A stretch of DNA of 64,000 bases from Pelagerythrobacter marinus (GCF_009827515.1 NZ_WTYO01000003.1:248001-312000); one strand, 5' to 3'; counted from the first letter of the stretch, positions 24,083-33,518 are shown. Notes: generated by a model not told the origin, from the sequence alone. Translations and numbers: made by a program.

Positions 24083-24790
24083 TCAGGCGGGGCCGTCGCC
24101 CTCGGTCTCCGACGCACGCTTCGCCTCGAGCCAGGCGGCCGCTTCGGCCTCCTGCGCCGCTTCGGCGGCGGCTTTCTCGTTCGCTTCGCGCTCGGCGCGC
24201 AGCTCGGCAATCAGCTTCTCGCGGTCGCTGCCCGAATCGGCCGCAACCGGGGCCTCGCCCTCGGTCCCGGCCTTCTTGGCCGCCTTGGCGACGACGGCGT
24301 CGAGCTCGCGCTGCGAGCACAGGCCGAGGGTGACCGGGTCCTTGGGCTGGATGTTCTGGATGTTCCAGTGGCTGCGTTCGCGAATCGCGGTGATCGTGTT
24401 GCGCGTCGTGCCGATCAGCTTGGAAATCTGCGCGTCCGAAATCTCGGGATGGTTGCGCAGGATCCAGGCGATCCCGTCGGGCTTGTCCTGGCGCTTCGAC
24501 ACCGGGGTATAGCGCGGGCCCTTGGTCCGGGTCACCTCGACCGGGGCCTTGTGCATCTTCAGCGCGTAGTCGGGATCGGCCTGGCCGCGCTCGATCTCTT
24601 CCTGCGTCAGCTCGCCCGAGTGGACCGGGTCGCGCCCGGTGTACTTGCTGCCGGCGAGATCGTCGGCCATCGCCTGCACCTCGAGAATGTGCAGGCCACA
24701 GAAATCAGCGATCTGCGAGAAGCTGAGCGAGGTGTTGTCGACCAGCCAGGTGGCGGTCGCGTGCGGCATCAGCGGGGTGGGTTGGGGCAT
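24083..24790 (-). CDS. trcR: Cell-cycle transcriptional regulator TrcR (DUF1013)
   Basis: Alphaproteobacterial DUF1013 protein, described in Rhodobacterales/Rickettsiales-type genomes as the transcriptional regulator TrcR. The 235-aa protein has the family start HATATWLVDNTSLSFSQIADFCGLHILEVQ, a central helix-turn-helix-like stretch (ISDAQISKLIGTTRNTITAIRERSHWN) and a charged Ala/Glu-rich coiled tail. The ATG at 24790 is used; one at 24775 is possible. It is monocistronic by spacing. The regulatory targets are not visible from the sequence. Confidence 0.88.
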   Translation of the reverse strand: MPQPTPLMPHATATWLVDNTSLSFSQIADFCGLHILEVQAMADDLAGSKYTGRDPVHSGELTQEEIERGQADPDYALKMHKAPVEVTRTKGPRYTPVSKRQDKPDGIAWILRNHPEISDAQISKLIGTTRNTITAIRERSHWNIQNIQPKDPVTLGLCSQRELDAVVAKAAKKAGTEGEAPVAADSGSDREKLIAELRAEREANEKAAAEAAQEAEAAAWLEAKRASETEGDGPA

Positions 24791-24904
24791 GGCGAAACTG
24801 TCCTGAAAATATAAGGGCCGCCCCTCGCGGAGCGGCCGTTGCCGGTGCGATTTAGGCGATGCACCCGGCGAGGGCAAGCTTTTACGGGTAGCGCGGCCGT
24901 GCGG

Positions 24905-25981
24905 TCAGGCCGCGAGCGGCTCTGCATCGAAGGCGGCGAGCCCGGCCAGGAACTGGTCGGTCGCGGCATCCCATGAATAGTGCGCGCCCAGCTCCGCACA
25001 GTCGGCACGGTCGCTGAACAGCGCCCCGGCGATCGCCCGGTCGAGGTCTTCGGACAGGGCGCCGACCTTGTCGGTCACGATATCGACCGGCCCCGGCACC
25101 GGATAGGCGGCGACCGGCGTGCCGCAGGCCAGGGCCTCTATCATCACGAGGCCGAACGTGTCGGTGCGGCTGGGGAAGACGAACACGTCGGCGTGGGCGT
25201 AGCAGCCGGCCAGCTCCGCCCCGGTGCGCGGGCCGAGATAGTGCGCCTCGGGAAAGCGCGCGCGCAGCTCGGCCAGCGCCGGCCCGTCGCCGACCACCAC
25301 GCGCGAGCCGGGATAGCTGCCGCGCAGGAACGCCTCGATGTTCTTTTCCACTGCGAGCCGGCCGACGTAGAGCTGGATCGGCCGGGGCAGGTCCGCATAT
25401 TCGGGCGGGGCCGGAGCGCGCGGGTGGAAACAGGCGAGATCGACCCCCCGGCTCCACGAATGGAGCCGGTGCAGGCCGCGCGCGCGTAGCTCGGCGCGAA
25501 TGCTCTCGGTCGCCACCAGGACCCGCCGTGCGGGCGCATGGAACCAGCGGATATAGCGCCAGAAGAGCCCGGGGGAGAGGCCGGTGCGCCGGGCCAGGTA
25601 TTCGGGGAACTGCGTGTGGTAGGCGGTCGTGAACGGGATGTCGCGCGCCAGGCAGTGACGCCGTGCCGCCAGGCCCAGCGGCCCTTCGGTCGCGATATGG
25701 ATCGCGTCGGGCTCGATCGCCGCCAGCCGCCGGCCGACCGCGCCCGGCGGGGCCATGGCGAGGCGGATGTCGGGATAGGTCGGGCACGGCACGGAGCGGA
25801 ACAGGTCGGGCGAGATCACCTCGACCGCATGGCCGCGCGCGCGCAGGATCTCGCAGGTCGTGGTCAGCGTGCGGACGACGCCGTTCATCTGCGGTAGCCA
25901 GGCGTCGGTGACGATCGCGATCCGCTGCGGAAAAGGGTGCCGGTTCCGCGTTTCGTCGGGGAAACCGGCCATCCGGTTCAT
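24905..25981 (-). CDS. GT4-family glycosyltransferase, probable lipid glycosyltransferase (Agt-like)
   Basis: GT-B-fold glycosyltransferase of family 4 (group 1). The 358-aa protein has an N-terminal Rossmann domain (VTDAWLPQMNGVVRTL, TAYHTQFPEYLARR) and a C-terminal donor-site domain (VGRLAVEKNIEAFL, FPSRTDTFGLVMIEALACGTPVAAYPV). The ATG overlaps the stop of the upstream phosphoesterase as ATGA. That pairing matches the PlcP-Agt lipid-remodelling module of Alphaproteobacteria, in which diacylglycerol released from phospholipid is glycosylated under phosphate starvation. The Agt assignment rests on context and general similarity; mannosyl or other acceptors remain possible. Confidence 0.85.
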   Translation of the reverse strand: MNRMAGFPDETRNRHPFPQRIAIVTDAWLPQMNGVVRTLTTTCEILRARGHAVEVISPDLFRSVPCPTYPDIRLAMAPPGAVGRRLAAIEPDAIHIATEGPLGLAARRHCLARDIPFTTAYHTQFPEYLARRTGLSPGLFWRYIRWFHAPARRVLVATESIRAELRARGLHRLHSWSRGVDLACFHPRAPAPPEYADLPRPIQLYVGRLAVEKNIEAFLRGSYPGSRVVVGDGPALAELRARFPEAHYLGPRTGAELAGCYAHADVFVFPSRTDTFGLVMIEALACGTPVAAYPVPGPVDIVTDKVGALSEDLDRAIAGALFSDRADCAELGAHYSWDAATDQFLAGLAAFDAEPLAA

Positions 25982-26877
25982 GCCGCTGCCTTTGCCGTGT
26001 CCATCGTCGCCGCGTCCTGGCGCGCCCGGCGGGCCATTTCCTCGGGCCAGTGGAGCAGTTCCATCCGGCCGTCGAAGTGTTCGACCAGCGCGTTGCAGCC
26101 TTCCACCCAGTCGCCGTCGTTGTAGTACTCGATGCCGTCGAACTCGCGGATCTCGGCGGTGTGGATATGCCCGCACACGACGCCGTCCACGCCGTGCTCC
26201 CCCGCCGCGCGCGCGACGACCTCCTCGTACTTGGAAATGAACTCGACCGCGTTCTTGACCTTGTGCTTGGCCATCTTCGACAGCGACCAGTACGGCAGGC
26301 CGAGCATCCGGCGCACGCCGTTCACGTGGCGGTTCAGCGCCATCATCACGTGGTAGAGCGCGTCGCCGACGAAGGCGAGCCAGCGATGCGCGAGCATGAT
26401 CGTGTCGAATTCGTCGCCGTGCAGGACCATCAGCCGCCGCCCGTCGGCCGTGTCGTGGAACGCCGCGCGGCGAATCTCGACCCCGCCGAAGTTCATGCCC
26501 GAGAAGGGGCGCAGCATCTCGTCGTGGTTGCCGGGGATATAGACAATCCGCGTGCCGCGCTTGGCCCGCTTGAGGATCCGCCAGACGACGTCGTTGTGTT
26601 CCGCCGGCCAGTAGAACTTCTTCTTCAGCCGCCAGCCGTCGATGATGTCGCCCACCAGGTACATAGTTTCGCTGTCGGTGCTGTCGAGGAAATCGATCAG
26701 CATCTCGGCATTGCAGCCCTTGGTGCCGAGGTGGACGTCGCTGATCCAGATCGTGCGATAGCGCCGCCGCTTGCCCTCGTCCGGCTCGGGAATCGCGCTG
26801 CGTATCGGCGGGAAACTGGCGACGCTCGCCAGGTCGGTCAGTTCTGCGGGCAATCCCTTGCCGAGCCTGTCGCTCAT
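25978..26877 (-). CDS. Metallophosphoesterase, probable PlcP-type phospholipase C (LpxH-like fold)
   Basis: Calcineurin-like phosphoesterase of the UDP-2,3-diacylglucosamine hydrolase group. The 299-aa protein has the dimetal ligands in ISDVHLGT (residues 45-51), VGDIIDGW (75-82), PGNHDE (115-120), HGDEFD (153-158) and GHIHT (236-240). It is longer than LpxH (about 240 aa) and coupled to a glycosyltransferase, which fits the phospholipase C PlcP that frees diacylglycerol from phospholipids during phosphate limitation. A Pho-box-like array lies 58 bp upstream. The ATG at 26877 is favoured; one at 26904 would add nine residues. A lipid A role is the main alternative. Confidence 0.87.
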   Translation of the reverse strand: MSDRLGKGLPAELTDLASVASFPPIRSAIPEPDEGKRRRYRTIWISDVHLGTKGCNAEMLIDFLDSTDSETMYLVGDIIDGWRLKKKFYWPAEHNDVVWRILKRAKRGTRIVYIPGNHDEMLRPFSGMNFGGVEIRRAAFHDTADGRRLMVLHGDEFDTIMLAHRWLAFVGDALYHVMMALNRHVNGVRRMLGLPYWSLSKMAKHKVKNAVEFISKYEEVVARAAGEHGVDGVVCGHIHTAEIREFDGIEYYNDGDWVEGCNALVEHFDGRMELLHWPEEMARRARQDAATMDTAKAAA

Positions 26878-26934
26878 CGTCGCAACCCCGTCTCGCGAAA
26901 GCATTTTTACGGGGAGCAGCCATGGCAGGCCAAT

Positions 26935-26974
26935 GTTACAGGCGATTCACGGTTCGATGACGGTTCGGCGAAAG
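26935..26974 (-). promoter_or_regulatory. Candidate PhoB-binding site (four heptamers, 11-bp period)
   Basis: Read on the minus strand, four heptamers occur at exact 11-bp spacing: CTTTCGC (26968-26974), CCGTCAT (26957-26963), CCGTGAA (26946-26952) and CTGTAAC (26935-26941), with spacers CGAA, CGAA and TCGC. The Pho-box consensus is repeated CTGTCAT with 4-bp spacers. The middle repeats fit well and the outer ones partly. The array ends 58 bp before the start of the PlcP-like gene and reads in its direction. Confidence 0.55.
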
Positions 26975-26989
26975 CGTGACCGTTCGGGG

Positions 26990-28000
26990 TCAGCCGCCGG
27001 CCACCTCCAGCACGATCTTGCCGATGTGTTCGCCCGCCTCCATCCGCGCATGGGCGGCGGCGGCCTCCGCCAGGGGGAAGCTGCGATCCATCACCGGCCG
27101 CAGCGTGCGGTCTTCGAACAGCGGCCAGGCGTTCTTCTCGATCTCCGCCGCGAGCAGCGTCTTGAACGCGTCCGAACGCGGGCGAAGGGTCGATCCGGTC
27201 AGGGTGTAGCGGCGGCTCATGACGACGGCCATGTTCACTTCCGCCTTCATCCCGCCGAGGATCGCGATCGTGACGTGGCGGCCGTCTTCGGCCAGGCACT
27301 TGAGATTGCGCGCGACATAGTCGCCGGAGACCATGTCGAGCACGATCTCGACCCCCTTGCCCCCGGTGAAGGTCTTCACTTCCTCGACGAAATCCTGTTC
27401 GCGGTAGTTGATGGCCAGGTCCGCGCCCAGCGACCGCGCGGCCGCGCACTTCGTCTCGTCGCCGCAGGTCACGATCACGCGCAGGCCGAAGGCCTTGCCC
27501 AGCATCGTCGCCATCGTGCCGATCCCGCTCGTCCCGCCGTGGACCAGCAGCGTTTCCCCCTCGCTCGCCCAGCCGCGCTCGAAAACGTTGTGCCAGACGG
27601 TGAACAGCGTTTCGGGAATGGCGGCCGCTTCCGCCAGCGGCATGGCATCGGGCACCGGCAGGCAGTGGCCGATATGGGCGAGGCAATATTCGGCATAGCC
27701 GCCCCCGGGCACCAGCGCGCAGTAGCGTTCGCCGACGTATTCCTCCAGCACCCCGGGGCCGACCGCGGCGATCGTGCCGGAGACTTCGAGCCCGGGAAGC
27801 GGCGAGGCGCCGGGCGGCGGCGGATAGAGGCCCTGGCGCTGCGCCACGTCGGGCCGGTTGACCCCGGCCCAGGCCACCCGGAGGAGAACCTGCCCTTCGC
27901 CGGGCCGGGGCACGGCGACCGTTTCGGGCCGCAGCACGTCCGGTCCGCCGGGCTGGTCGAAACCGATCGCGGTCATTTCGCCGGGCACTTGCGGCGCCAT
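26990..28000 (-). CDS. NAD(P)H-quinone oxidoreductase (QOR/PIG3-like)
   Basis: Zinc-independent medium-chain dehydrogenase/reductase that reduces quinones with NAD(P)H. The 336-aa protein has an N-terminal GroES-like domain (VAWAGVNRPDVAQRQGLYPPP) and a Rossmann domain with VHGGTSGIGTMA for NADPH; the catalytic-zinc ligands of alcohol dehydrogenases are missing. YPPPPGASPLPGLEVSG is typical of the PIG3 subgroup. The ATG at 28000 is preferred because a GGGGGGA ribosome site lies 7 bp upstream; an ATG at 28006 would sit too close to it. Confidence 0.9.
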   Translation of the reverse strand: MAPQVPGEMTAIGFDQPGGPDVLRPETVAVPRPGEGQVLLRVAWAGVNRPDVAQRQGLYPPPPGASPLPGLEVSGTIAAVGPGVLEEYVGERYCALVPGGGYAEYCLAHIGHCLPVPDAMPLAEAAAIPETLFTVWHNVFERGWASEGETLLVHGGTSGIGTMATMLGKAFGLRVIVTCGDETKCAAARSLGADLAINYREQDFVEEVKTFTGGKGVEIVLDMVSGDYVARNLKCLAEDGRHVTIAILGGMKAEVNMAVVMSRRYTLTGSTLRPRSDAFKTLLAAEIEKNAWPLFEDRTLRPVMDRSFPLAEAAAAHARMEAGEHIGKIVLEVAGG

Positions 28001-28093
28001 TGGCATTCCCCCCTGTGGCCAAGCCGTCACGCAAGCGCACCTAACGCGCTCCCCCATTGACAGCAAGCGCGGCGAATTGCGAGATTGCCGGCA

Positions 28094-28297
28094 ATGGAAG
28101 AGGACGATCGTCCGCGCCCCCGGGGCGACGCCGCGAGCAAGCTCGCCAGCGAGGACCTCTCGCCGTATTCGCGCGACGAGCTGGCGGAACGGATCGCCCT
28201 GCTCGAGGCGGAGATCGCCCGGGTGGAGAAACACCGCCTGTCGGCGGCCGCCCAGCGCGAGGCGGCCGACGCCCTGTTTCGAAAGACAGGCCGGTGA
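28094..28297 (+). CDS. DUF1192 small protein
   Basis: A 67-aa acidic protein with the DUF1192 core: SEDLSPYSRDELAERIALLEAEIARVEKH followed by an Ala/Arg helix ending in AADALFRKTGR. It is probably a short coiled coil. The function is unknown; it is widespread in Alphaproteobacteria as a single small gene. The ATG at 28094 is chosen; a TTG three codons earlier is possible. It lies 110 bp before clpA on the same strand. Confidence 0.85.
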   Translation: MEEDDRPRPRGDAASKLASEDLSPYSRDELAERIALLEAEIARVEKHRLSAAAQREAADALFRKTGR

Positions 28298-28326
28298 GGG
28301 CCCCGGTTCGCAATCCGGACGCCCGC

Positions 28327-28335
28327 CCCCATATA
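28327..28335 (+). promoter_or_regulatory. Possible sigma-32-type -10 element before clpA
   Basis: CCCCATATA matches the heat-shock sigma factor -10 consensus (CCCCATNTA) and lies about 73 bp before the clpA ATG. The matching -35 (CTTGAA) is not convincing: only a GGTTC-like sequence is present at that distance. Confidence 0.3.
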
Positions 28336-28407
28336 GGTTTCGTTAACCACGCCGGTTCATATTTCCCCACCTTGGGGGCCCTGCATTCCGCCACGAAAGA
28401 CCGCTAG

Positions 28408-30780
28408 ATGCCCAGTTTCGCCCAGAACCTCGAGAGAACCCTCCATTCCGCGCTGGAACACGCCGGCGAGCGGCGGCACGAATATGCCACGCTGGAGCAT
28501 CTCCTCCTGGCGCTGGTGGACGACGAGGACGCGGCCCAGGTCATGGTCGCCTGCGGCGTCGACCTCGACGAACTGGGCGAGGCGGTGCGTCAGTATCTCG
28601 ACCAGGAATACCAGTCGCTGAAGACCGAGGACGACGGCGATCCGCAGCCGACCGCCGGGTTCCAGCGGGTGATCCAGCGCGCGATCCTGCACGTCCAGTC
28701 GAGCGGCAAGGACACGGTGACCGGGGCCAACGTGCTCGTGGCGCTGTTTTCCGAACGCGATTCCTACGCGGTCTATTTCCTGCAGCAGCAGGACATGAGC
28801 CGGCTCGACGCGGTGAGCTTCATCAGCCACGGGATCGGCAAGGGCGGCAAGCAGATCGAAAGCCGTTCCCCCCAGGGCGCGGAAGACGGCGGCAAGGCGG
28901 ACGAGAAGGGCGAAAACAAGAAGGAAACCGCGCTCGACCAGTTCACCGTCAACCTCAATGCCAAGGCCGAGGCGGGCAAGGTCGATCCGCTGATCGGCCG
29001 CGGGCCGGAAGTGGACCGCACGATCCAGATCCTGTGCCGCCGATCGAAGAACAACCCGCTCTACGTGGGCGATCCGGGGGTGGGCAAGACCGCGATCGCC
29101 GAAGGGCTGGCGCGCAAGATCATCGAAGGCGAAGTGCCCGAGGTCCTGTCCGACGCGGTGATCTACTCGCTCGACATGGGCGCCCTGCTCGCCGGGACGC
29201 GCTATCGCGGCGATTTCGAGGAACGGCTGAAGCAGGTCGTCAGCGAGCTGGAAGGCATGCCCGAGGCGATCCTGTTCATCGACGAGATCCACACGGTGAT
29301 CGGCGCCGGCGCCACCAGCGGCGGGGCGATGGACGCCAGCAACCTGCTGAAACCCGCGCTGTCGAGCGGGGCGATCCGCTGCATCGGCTCGACCACCTAC
29401 AAGGAATTCCGCAACCACTTCGAGAAGGATCGCGCGCTCCTGCGCCGCTTCCAGAAGATCGACGTGAACGAGCCGACGATCGAGGACACGGTGAAGATCC
29501 TGCGCGGCCTCAGGACCGCGTTCGAGGCGCACCACAACGTCAAGTACACGCCCGATGCGCTGAAGACCGCGGTCGAGCTGTCGGCGCGCTACATCAACGA
29601 TCGCAAGCTGCCCGACAAGGCGATCGACGTGATCGACGAAGTCGGCGCGATGCAGATGCTGGTGCCGCCCAGCCGGCGCAAGAAGAAGATCACCGCGCGC
29701 GAGATCGAGGCCGTGATCGCGACGATGGCGCGCATTCCGCCCAAGACCGTGTCGAGCGACGACAAGAAGGCGCTGGAAAATCTCGAACGCGACCTGAAAC
29801 ACGTCGTTTTTGGCCAGGACGAGGCGATCGAGCGACTTTCCACCGCGATGAAGCTCAGCCGGGCCGGCCTGCGCGATCCCGACAAGCCGATCGGCAGCTT
29901 CCTCTTCACCGGCCCCACCGGCGTCGGCAAGACCGAGGTCGCGCGCCAGCTGGCGAGCGTGATGGGGATCGAGCTGAAGCGTTTCGACATGTCCGAGTAC
30001 ATGGAGCGCCACTCGGTCAGCCGACTGATCGGCGCCCCCCCGGGCTACGTCGGTTACGACCAGGGCGGCCTGCTGACCGACGCGGTGGACCAGAACCCGC
30101 ACTGCGTGCTGCTGCTCGACGAGATCGAGAAGGCACATCCGGACCTGTTCAACATCCTGCTGCAGGTGATGGACAACGGCCGCCTGACCGACCACCACGG
30201 CAAGACGGTCGATTTCCGCAACGTCGTGCTGATCATGACGACCAATGCCGGCGCGGCGGACATGGCGCGCCAGGGCATCGGCTTCGGCGACGTGAGCAAG
30301 GAAGACGCGGGCGAGGAAGCGGTGAAGAAGATGTTCACCCCCGAGTTCCGCAACCGGCTCGATGCGATCGTGCCGTTCGGCTACCTTGGCAAGAACACGG
30401 TCGCCCGCGTGGTCGACAAGTTCATCCTGCAGCTCGAGCTGCAGCTGGCCGAACAGAACGTGCATATCCAGTTCGACAAGGACGCGCGCGAGTGGCTGGC
30501 GAACAAGGGCTACGATCGTCTCTACGGCGCGCGCCCGATGGGCCGCCTGATCCAGGAGAAGGTGAAACAGCCGCTGGCCGAGGAGCTGCTGTTCGGCAAG
30601 CTTGCCGACGGCGGAGAAGTCCACGTAAGCGTCAAGGACGGCAAGCCGGCCTTCGAACTGACGCCGGCCCCGCCCAAGGCCCGGCCGAAGCGCAAGGCCG
30701 CCAAGAAACCGGCCGCGAAGAAGGGCGAAGCCGACAAGGCGCCCGACGCGAGCGAGGGCGCCGGCGGCAAGGGCGAATAG
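28408..30780 (+). CDS. clpA: ATP-dependent Clp protease ATP-binding subunit ClpA
   Basis: Hexameric AAA+ unfoldase that feeds N-degron and other substrates to ClpP. The 790-aa protein has an N-terminal double Clp-N repeat, AAA-1 with Walker [10 protein letters not shown] (about residue 221) and Walker B ILFIDEIH, and AAA-2 with Walker [10 protein letters not shown] (about residue 502) and [10 protein letters not shown]. It lacks the ClpB middle coiled coil. An IGF-type ClpP-docking tripeptide is visible (QGIGFGD). The last 45 residues are an Ala/Lys-rich tail not found in E. coli ClpA. A separate ClpS gene is not in the window. Confidence 0.96.
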   Translation: MPSFAQNLERTLHSALEHAGERRHEYATLEHLLLALVDDEDAAQVMVACGVDLDELGEAVRQYLDQEYQSLKTEDDGDPQPTAGFQRVIQRAILHVQSSGKDTVTGANVLVALFSERDSYAVYFLQQQDMSRLDAVSFISHGIGKGGKQIESRSPQGAEDGGKADEKGENKKETALDQFTVNLNAKAEAGKVDPLIGRGPEVDRTIQILCRRSKNNPLYVGDPGVGKTAIAEGLARKIIEGEVPEVLSDAVIYSLDMGALLAGTRYRGDFEERLKQVVSELEGMPEAILFIDEIHTVIGAGATSGGAMDASNLLKPALSSGAIRCIGSTTYKEFRNHFEKDRALLRRFQKIDVNEPTIEDTVKILRGLRTAFEAHHNVKYTPDALKTAVELSARYINDRKLPDKAIDVIDEVGAMQMLVPPSRRKKKITAREIEAVIATMARIPPKTVSSDDKKALENLERDLKHVVFGQDEAIERLSTAMKLSRAGLRDPDKPIGSFLFTGPTGVGKTEVARQLASVMGIELKRFDMSEYMERHSVSRLIGAPPGYVGYDQGGLLTDAVDQNPHCVLLLDEIEKAHPDLFNILLQVMDNGRLTDHHGKTVDFRNVVLIMTTNAGAADMARQGIGFGDVSKEDAGEEAVKKMFTPEFRNRLDAIVPFGYLGKNTVARVVDKFILQLELQLAEQNVHIQFDKDAREWLANKGYDRLYGARPMGRLIQEKVKQPLAEELLFGKLADGGEVHVSVKDGKPAFELTPAPPKARPKRKAAKKPAAKKGEADKAPDASEGAGGKGE

Positions 30781-30869
30781 CGCCCGCGCGGCGCCTCGCC
30801 TCCACGCGCGCCGCGCGTCCGGGGCCGGGTGCCGGAGGAACCGCAACGCGACGGGGCCATTGCTAGGGC

Positions 30870-31874
30870 ATGGCGCGCGATTTCGCATGGATCCGGCCCG
30901 AGCCGCACGGCATCCATGTCGTTCCCGCGGATTGCTGGATCGATCCCTCGCAGGCCGTGGGCTGCGCGCTTGTCACCCATGGCCACGCCGATCACGCCCG
31001 CGGCGGCCACGGGCAGACCGTCGCGACCCCCGAAACGCTGGCGATCATGAAGTTGCGCTACGCGACTTGCGCGGGCGCGCGGCCGGTCGCCTATCACGAG
31101 ACGATCAGCCTGCCCGGCGGGGTCGATGCGACGTACATCCCGGCCGGCCACGTGCTGGGCAGCGCGCAGATCCTGCTGGAGCATGCCGGGGAGCGGGTCG
31201 TGGTGACGGGCGACTACAAGCGGATGCCGGATCCCACCTGCCCGCCGTTCGAAGTCACGCCCTGCGACATCTTCATCACCGAGGCGACTTTCGGCCTGCC
31301 GGTCTTCTGCCATCCGCCGATCGCCGCCGAGATCGGCAAGCTGCTCGATCGCCTGGCCGCCCATCCCGATCGCTGCGTGCTCGTCGGCGCCTACGCGCTG
31401 GGCAAGGCGCAGCGCGTGATCGCGGAGCTGCGCGCCGCGGGGCACCGCGCGCCGGTCTACCTCCACGGCGCGATGGAGAAGATGTGCCGGCTCTACGCGG
31501 ATTTCGGGATCGACCTCGGCGAGCTGCGCCTCGTGGGCGAAGCGGACAAGGATGCGATGCGCGGCCATGTCGTCGTCTGCCCGCCGTCGGCGCTCAACGA
31601 CCGGTGGAGCCGCCGCCTGCCCGACCCGATCACCGCCATGGCGTCAGGCTGGATGCGCGTGCGCCAGCGGGCCCGCCAGCGCAACGTAGAGCTGCCGCTG
31701 GTCATCTCCGATCATGCCGACTGGGGCGAGCTGACCCGCACGGTCGAGGAAGTGGACCCGCACGAGACCTGGATCACCCATGGCCGCGAGGAAGCCCTGC
31801 TGCGCTGGCACCAGTTGCACCAGCGACGCGCCCGCGCGCTCGCCCTCGTCGGGTACGAGGACGAGGACGACTAG
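30870..31874 (+). CDS. Ligase-associated DNA exonuclease (metallo-beta-lactamase fold)
   Basis: MBL-fold, beta-CASP nuclease of the group encoded next to bacterial ATP-dependent DNA ligases. The 334-aa protein has the metal motif VTHGHADHARGG (residues about 37-48), the AGHVLGSAQ motif, GDYKRMPDP for the bridging Asp, and ISDHADW near the C-terminus. It is 2 bp before the ligase gene. Family members trim DNA or RNA ends before ligation. The other two partners often seen in this repair cluster, an Lhr-type helicase and a separate phosphoesterase, are not adjacent. Confidence 0.92.
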   Translation: MARDFAWIRPEPHGIHVVPADCWIDPSQAVGCALVTHGHADHARGGHGQTVATPETLAIMKLRYATCAGARPVAYHETISLPGGVDATYIPAGHVLGSAQILLEHAGERVVVTGDYKRMPDPTCPPFEVTPCDIFITEATFGLPVFCHPPIAAEIGKLLDRLAAHPDRCVLVGAYALGKAQRVIAELRAAGHRAPVYLHGAMEKMCRLYADFGIDLGELRLVGEADKDAMRGHVVVCPPSALNDRWSRRLPDPITAMASGWMRVRQRARQRNVELPLVISDHADWGELTRTVEEVDPHETWITHGREEALLRWHQLHQRRARALALVGYEDEDD

Positions 31875-31876
31875 CG

Positions 31877-33469
31877 GTGGAAGCCTTCGCCGCCCTGCTC
31901 GACGCGCTGGTCTACACCCGCAGCCGCAACGAGAAACTGCGCCTGATTGCCGGGTACCTGCGCGATGCGCCGGACCCCGATCGCGGCTGGGCGCTCGCCG
32001 CGCTGACCGGCGGCCTCGACTTCCCGGCCGTGAAATCCTCGACCATCCGCAACCTTCTCAAGGAACGGATCGACCCGGTCCTGTGGACATTGAGCCGCGA
32101 CTTCGTCGGCGACACGGCGGAAACCGCCAGCCTGCTCTGGCCGGCAGGGGAGGCGCCCGAAGACCCGCCCACGGTGAGCGAGGCGGTTGCCGCCCTGGCG
32201 GCAATGACGCGCAAGAGCGCGCCCGCAGCGCTCGCCACGCTGCTCGACCGGCTCGATGGCTCGGGCCGCTATGCCCTGCTGAAGATGGCGACGGGGGGGA
32301 TGCGAATCGGCGTGTCCTCGCGCCTGGCCAAGGTCGCATTCGCCCAGGCGTTCGACGTGTCGGTGGAGGAGGTGGAGGAGCACTGGCATGGGCTGGAGCC
32401 GCCCTATGGCCCGCTCTTCGCCTGGGCCGCGCACGGCGCCGCTCCGCCCGACACCGCCAACCTGCCCACCTTTCGACCCTTCATGCTGGCCCATCCGCTG
32501 GAAGACACCGTGGTCGATCTGGCCGACTACGTGGCCGAGTGGAAGTGGGACGGGATACGCGTCCAGCTGGTGCGGATCGGCGGGGAGACGCGGCTCTATT
32601 CGCGCGGGGGCGATGATATCTCCGCCACGTTCCCCGAGCTGCTCGATGCGCTGCCTTTCGACGCCGTGCTTGACGGCGAGCTGCTCGTGCGCGGGACGAC
32701 CCAGGGGGGCGAGGCGGGCGGTGCGGCCAGTTTCAACGCGCTGCAGCAGCGGCTGGGCCGCAAGACCGTGAGCCGCAAGATGCTGGCCGAGGCGCCGGCT
32801 TTCGTGCGCCTTTACGATGCGCTGATCGTCGAAGGGGAGGACTTGCGCGAGATGCCCTGGCAGGCGCGCCGCGCCCGGCTGGAGGCGCTGGTCCCCCGCC
32901 TGCCGGCGGACCGTTTCGACCTGTCGCAAGTGGTCGAGGCAGACGATTTCGACGCGCTTGCCCGAATTCGCGAGGGCGCGCGCGACGACGCGATCGAGGG
33001 CCTGATGCTCAAGCGCCGCGATTCGCCTTACGTCGCGGGCCGCCGCACCGGGCTGTGGTACAAGTGGAAACGCGATCCGCTGCTGATCGATTGCGTGCTG
33101 ATGTATGCCCAGCGCGGCAGCGGGCGGCGGTCGAGCTTCTTTTCCGATTACACTTTCGGCTGCTGGGACGGCGACCCCGATGCCGGGGCGGACCTGCTGC
33201 CGGTGGGCAAGGCCTATTCCGGCTTCACCGACGAGGAGCTGAAGCGCCTCGACCGCCACGTCCGCACGCACACGATCAACCGTTTCGGTCCGGTGCGCGA
33301 AACCGACAAGTCGCTGGTGTTCGAAGTTGCCTTCGATTCGGTGCACGAGAGCCGGCGGCACAAGTCGGGCCTCGCCATGCGCTTCCCCCGCATCCACCGC
33401 ATCCGCTGGGACAAGCCGGTCCACGAAGCCGACCGGATCGAGACCCTGCGGGCCCTGGTGCGCGACTAG
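31877..33469 (+). CDS. ATP-dependent DNA ligase (cisplatin-damage-response family)
   Basis: Non-replicative ATP-dependent DNA ligase. The 530-aa protein has an N-terminal DNA-binding domain (residues 1-200), an adenylation domain whose nucleophile is Lys223 in EWKWDGIRVQ, LDGELLVRG, GLMLKRRDSPYVAGRR, and a C-terminal OB domain containing WYKWKRDP. The GTG at 31877 follows the exonuclease stop by 2 bp, so the two are coupled. Length and partner identify the family named for cisplatin response in other proteobacteria. NAD-dependent LigA would be encoded elsewhere. Confidence 0.93.
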   Translation: MEAFAALLDALVYTRSRNEKLRLIAGYLRDAPDPDRGWALAALTGGLDFPAVKSSTIRNLLKERIDPVLWTLSRDFVGDTAETASLLWPAGEAPEDPPTVSEAVAALAAMTRKSAPAALATLLDRLDGSGRYALLKMATGGMRIGVSSRLAKVAFAQAFDVSVEEVEEHWHGLEPPYGPLFAWAAHGAAPPDTANLPTFRPFMLAHPLEDTVVDLADYVAEWKWDGIRVQLVRIGGETRLYSRGGDDISATFPELLDALPFDAVLDGELLVRGTTQGGEAGGAASFNALQQRLGRKTVSRKMLAEAPAFVRLYDALIVEGEDLREMPWQARRARLEALVPRLPADRFDLSQVVEADDFDALARIREGARDDAIEGLMLKRRDSPYVAGRRTGLWYKWKRDPLLIDCVLMYAQRGSGRRSSFFSDYTFGCWDGDPDAGADLLPVGKAYSGFTDEELKRLDRHVRTHTINRFGPVRETDKSLVFEVAFDSVHESRRHKSGLAMRFPRIHRIRWDKPVHEADRIETLRALVRD

Positions 33470-33518
33470 CGCGAAGTCGCGCCGCGCGACTCGCGCGCGC
33501 CGGCCGGCCGATGCACCG

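Noticed and set aside
28357-30888. Antisense open frame of about 843 codons opposite clpA
   Set aside because: Shadow of clpA with no recognisable motif; the plus strand is unmistakable ClpA.
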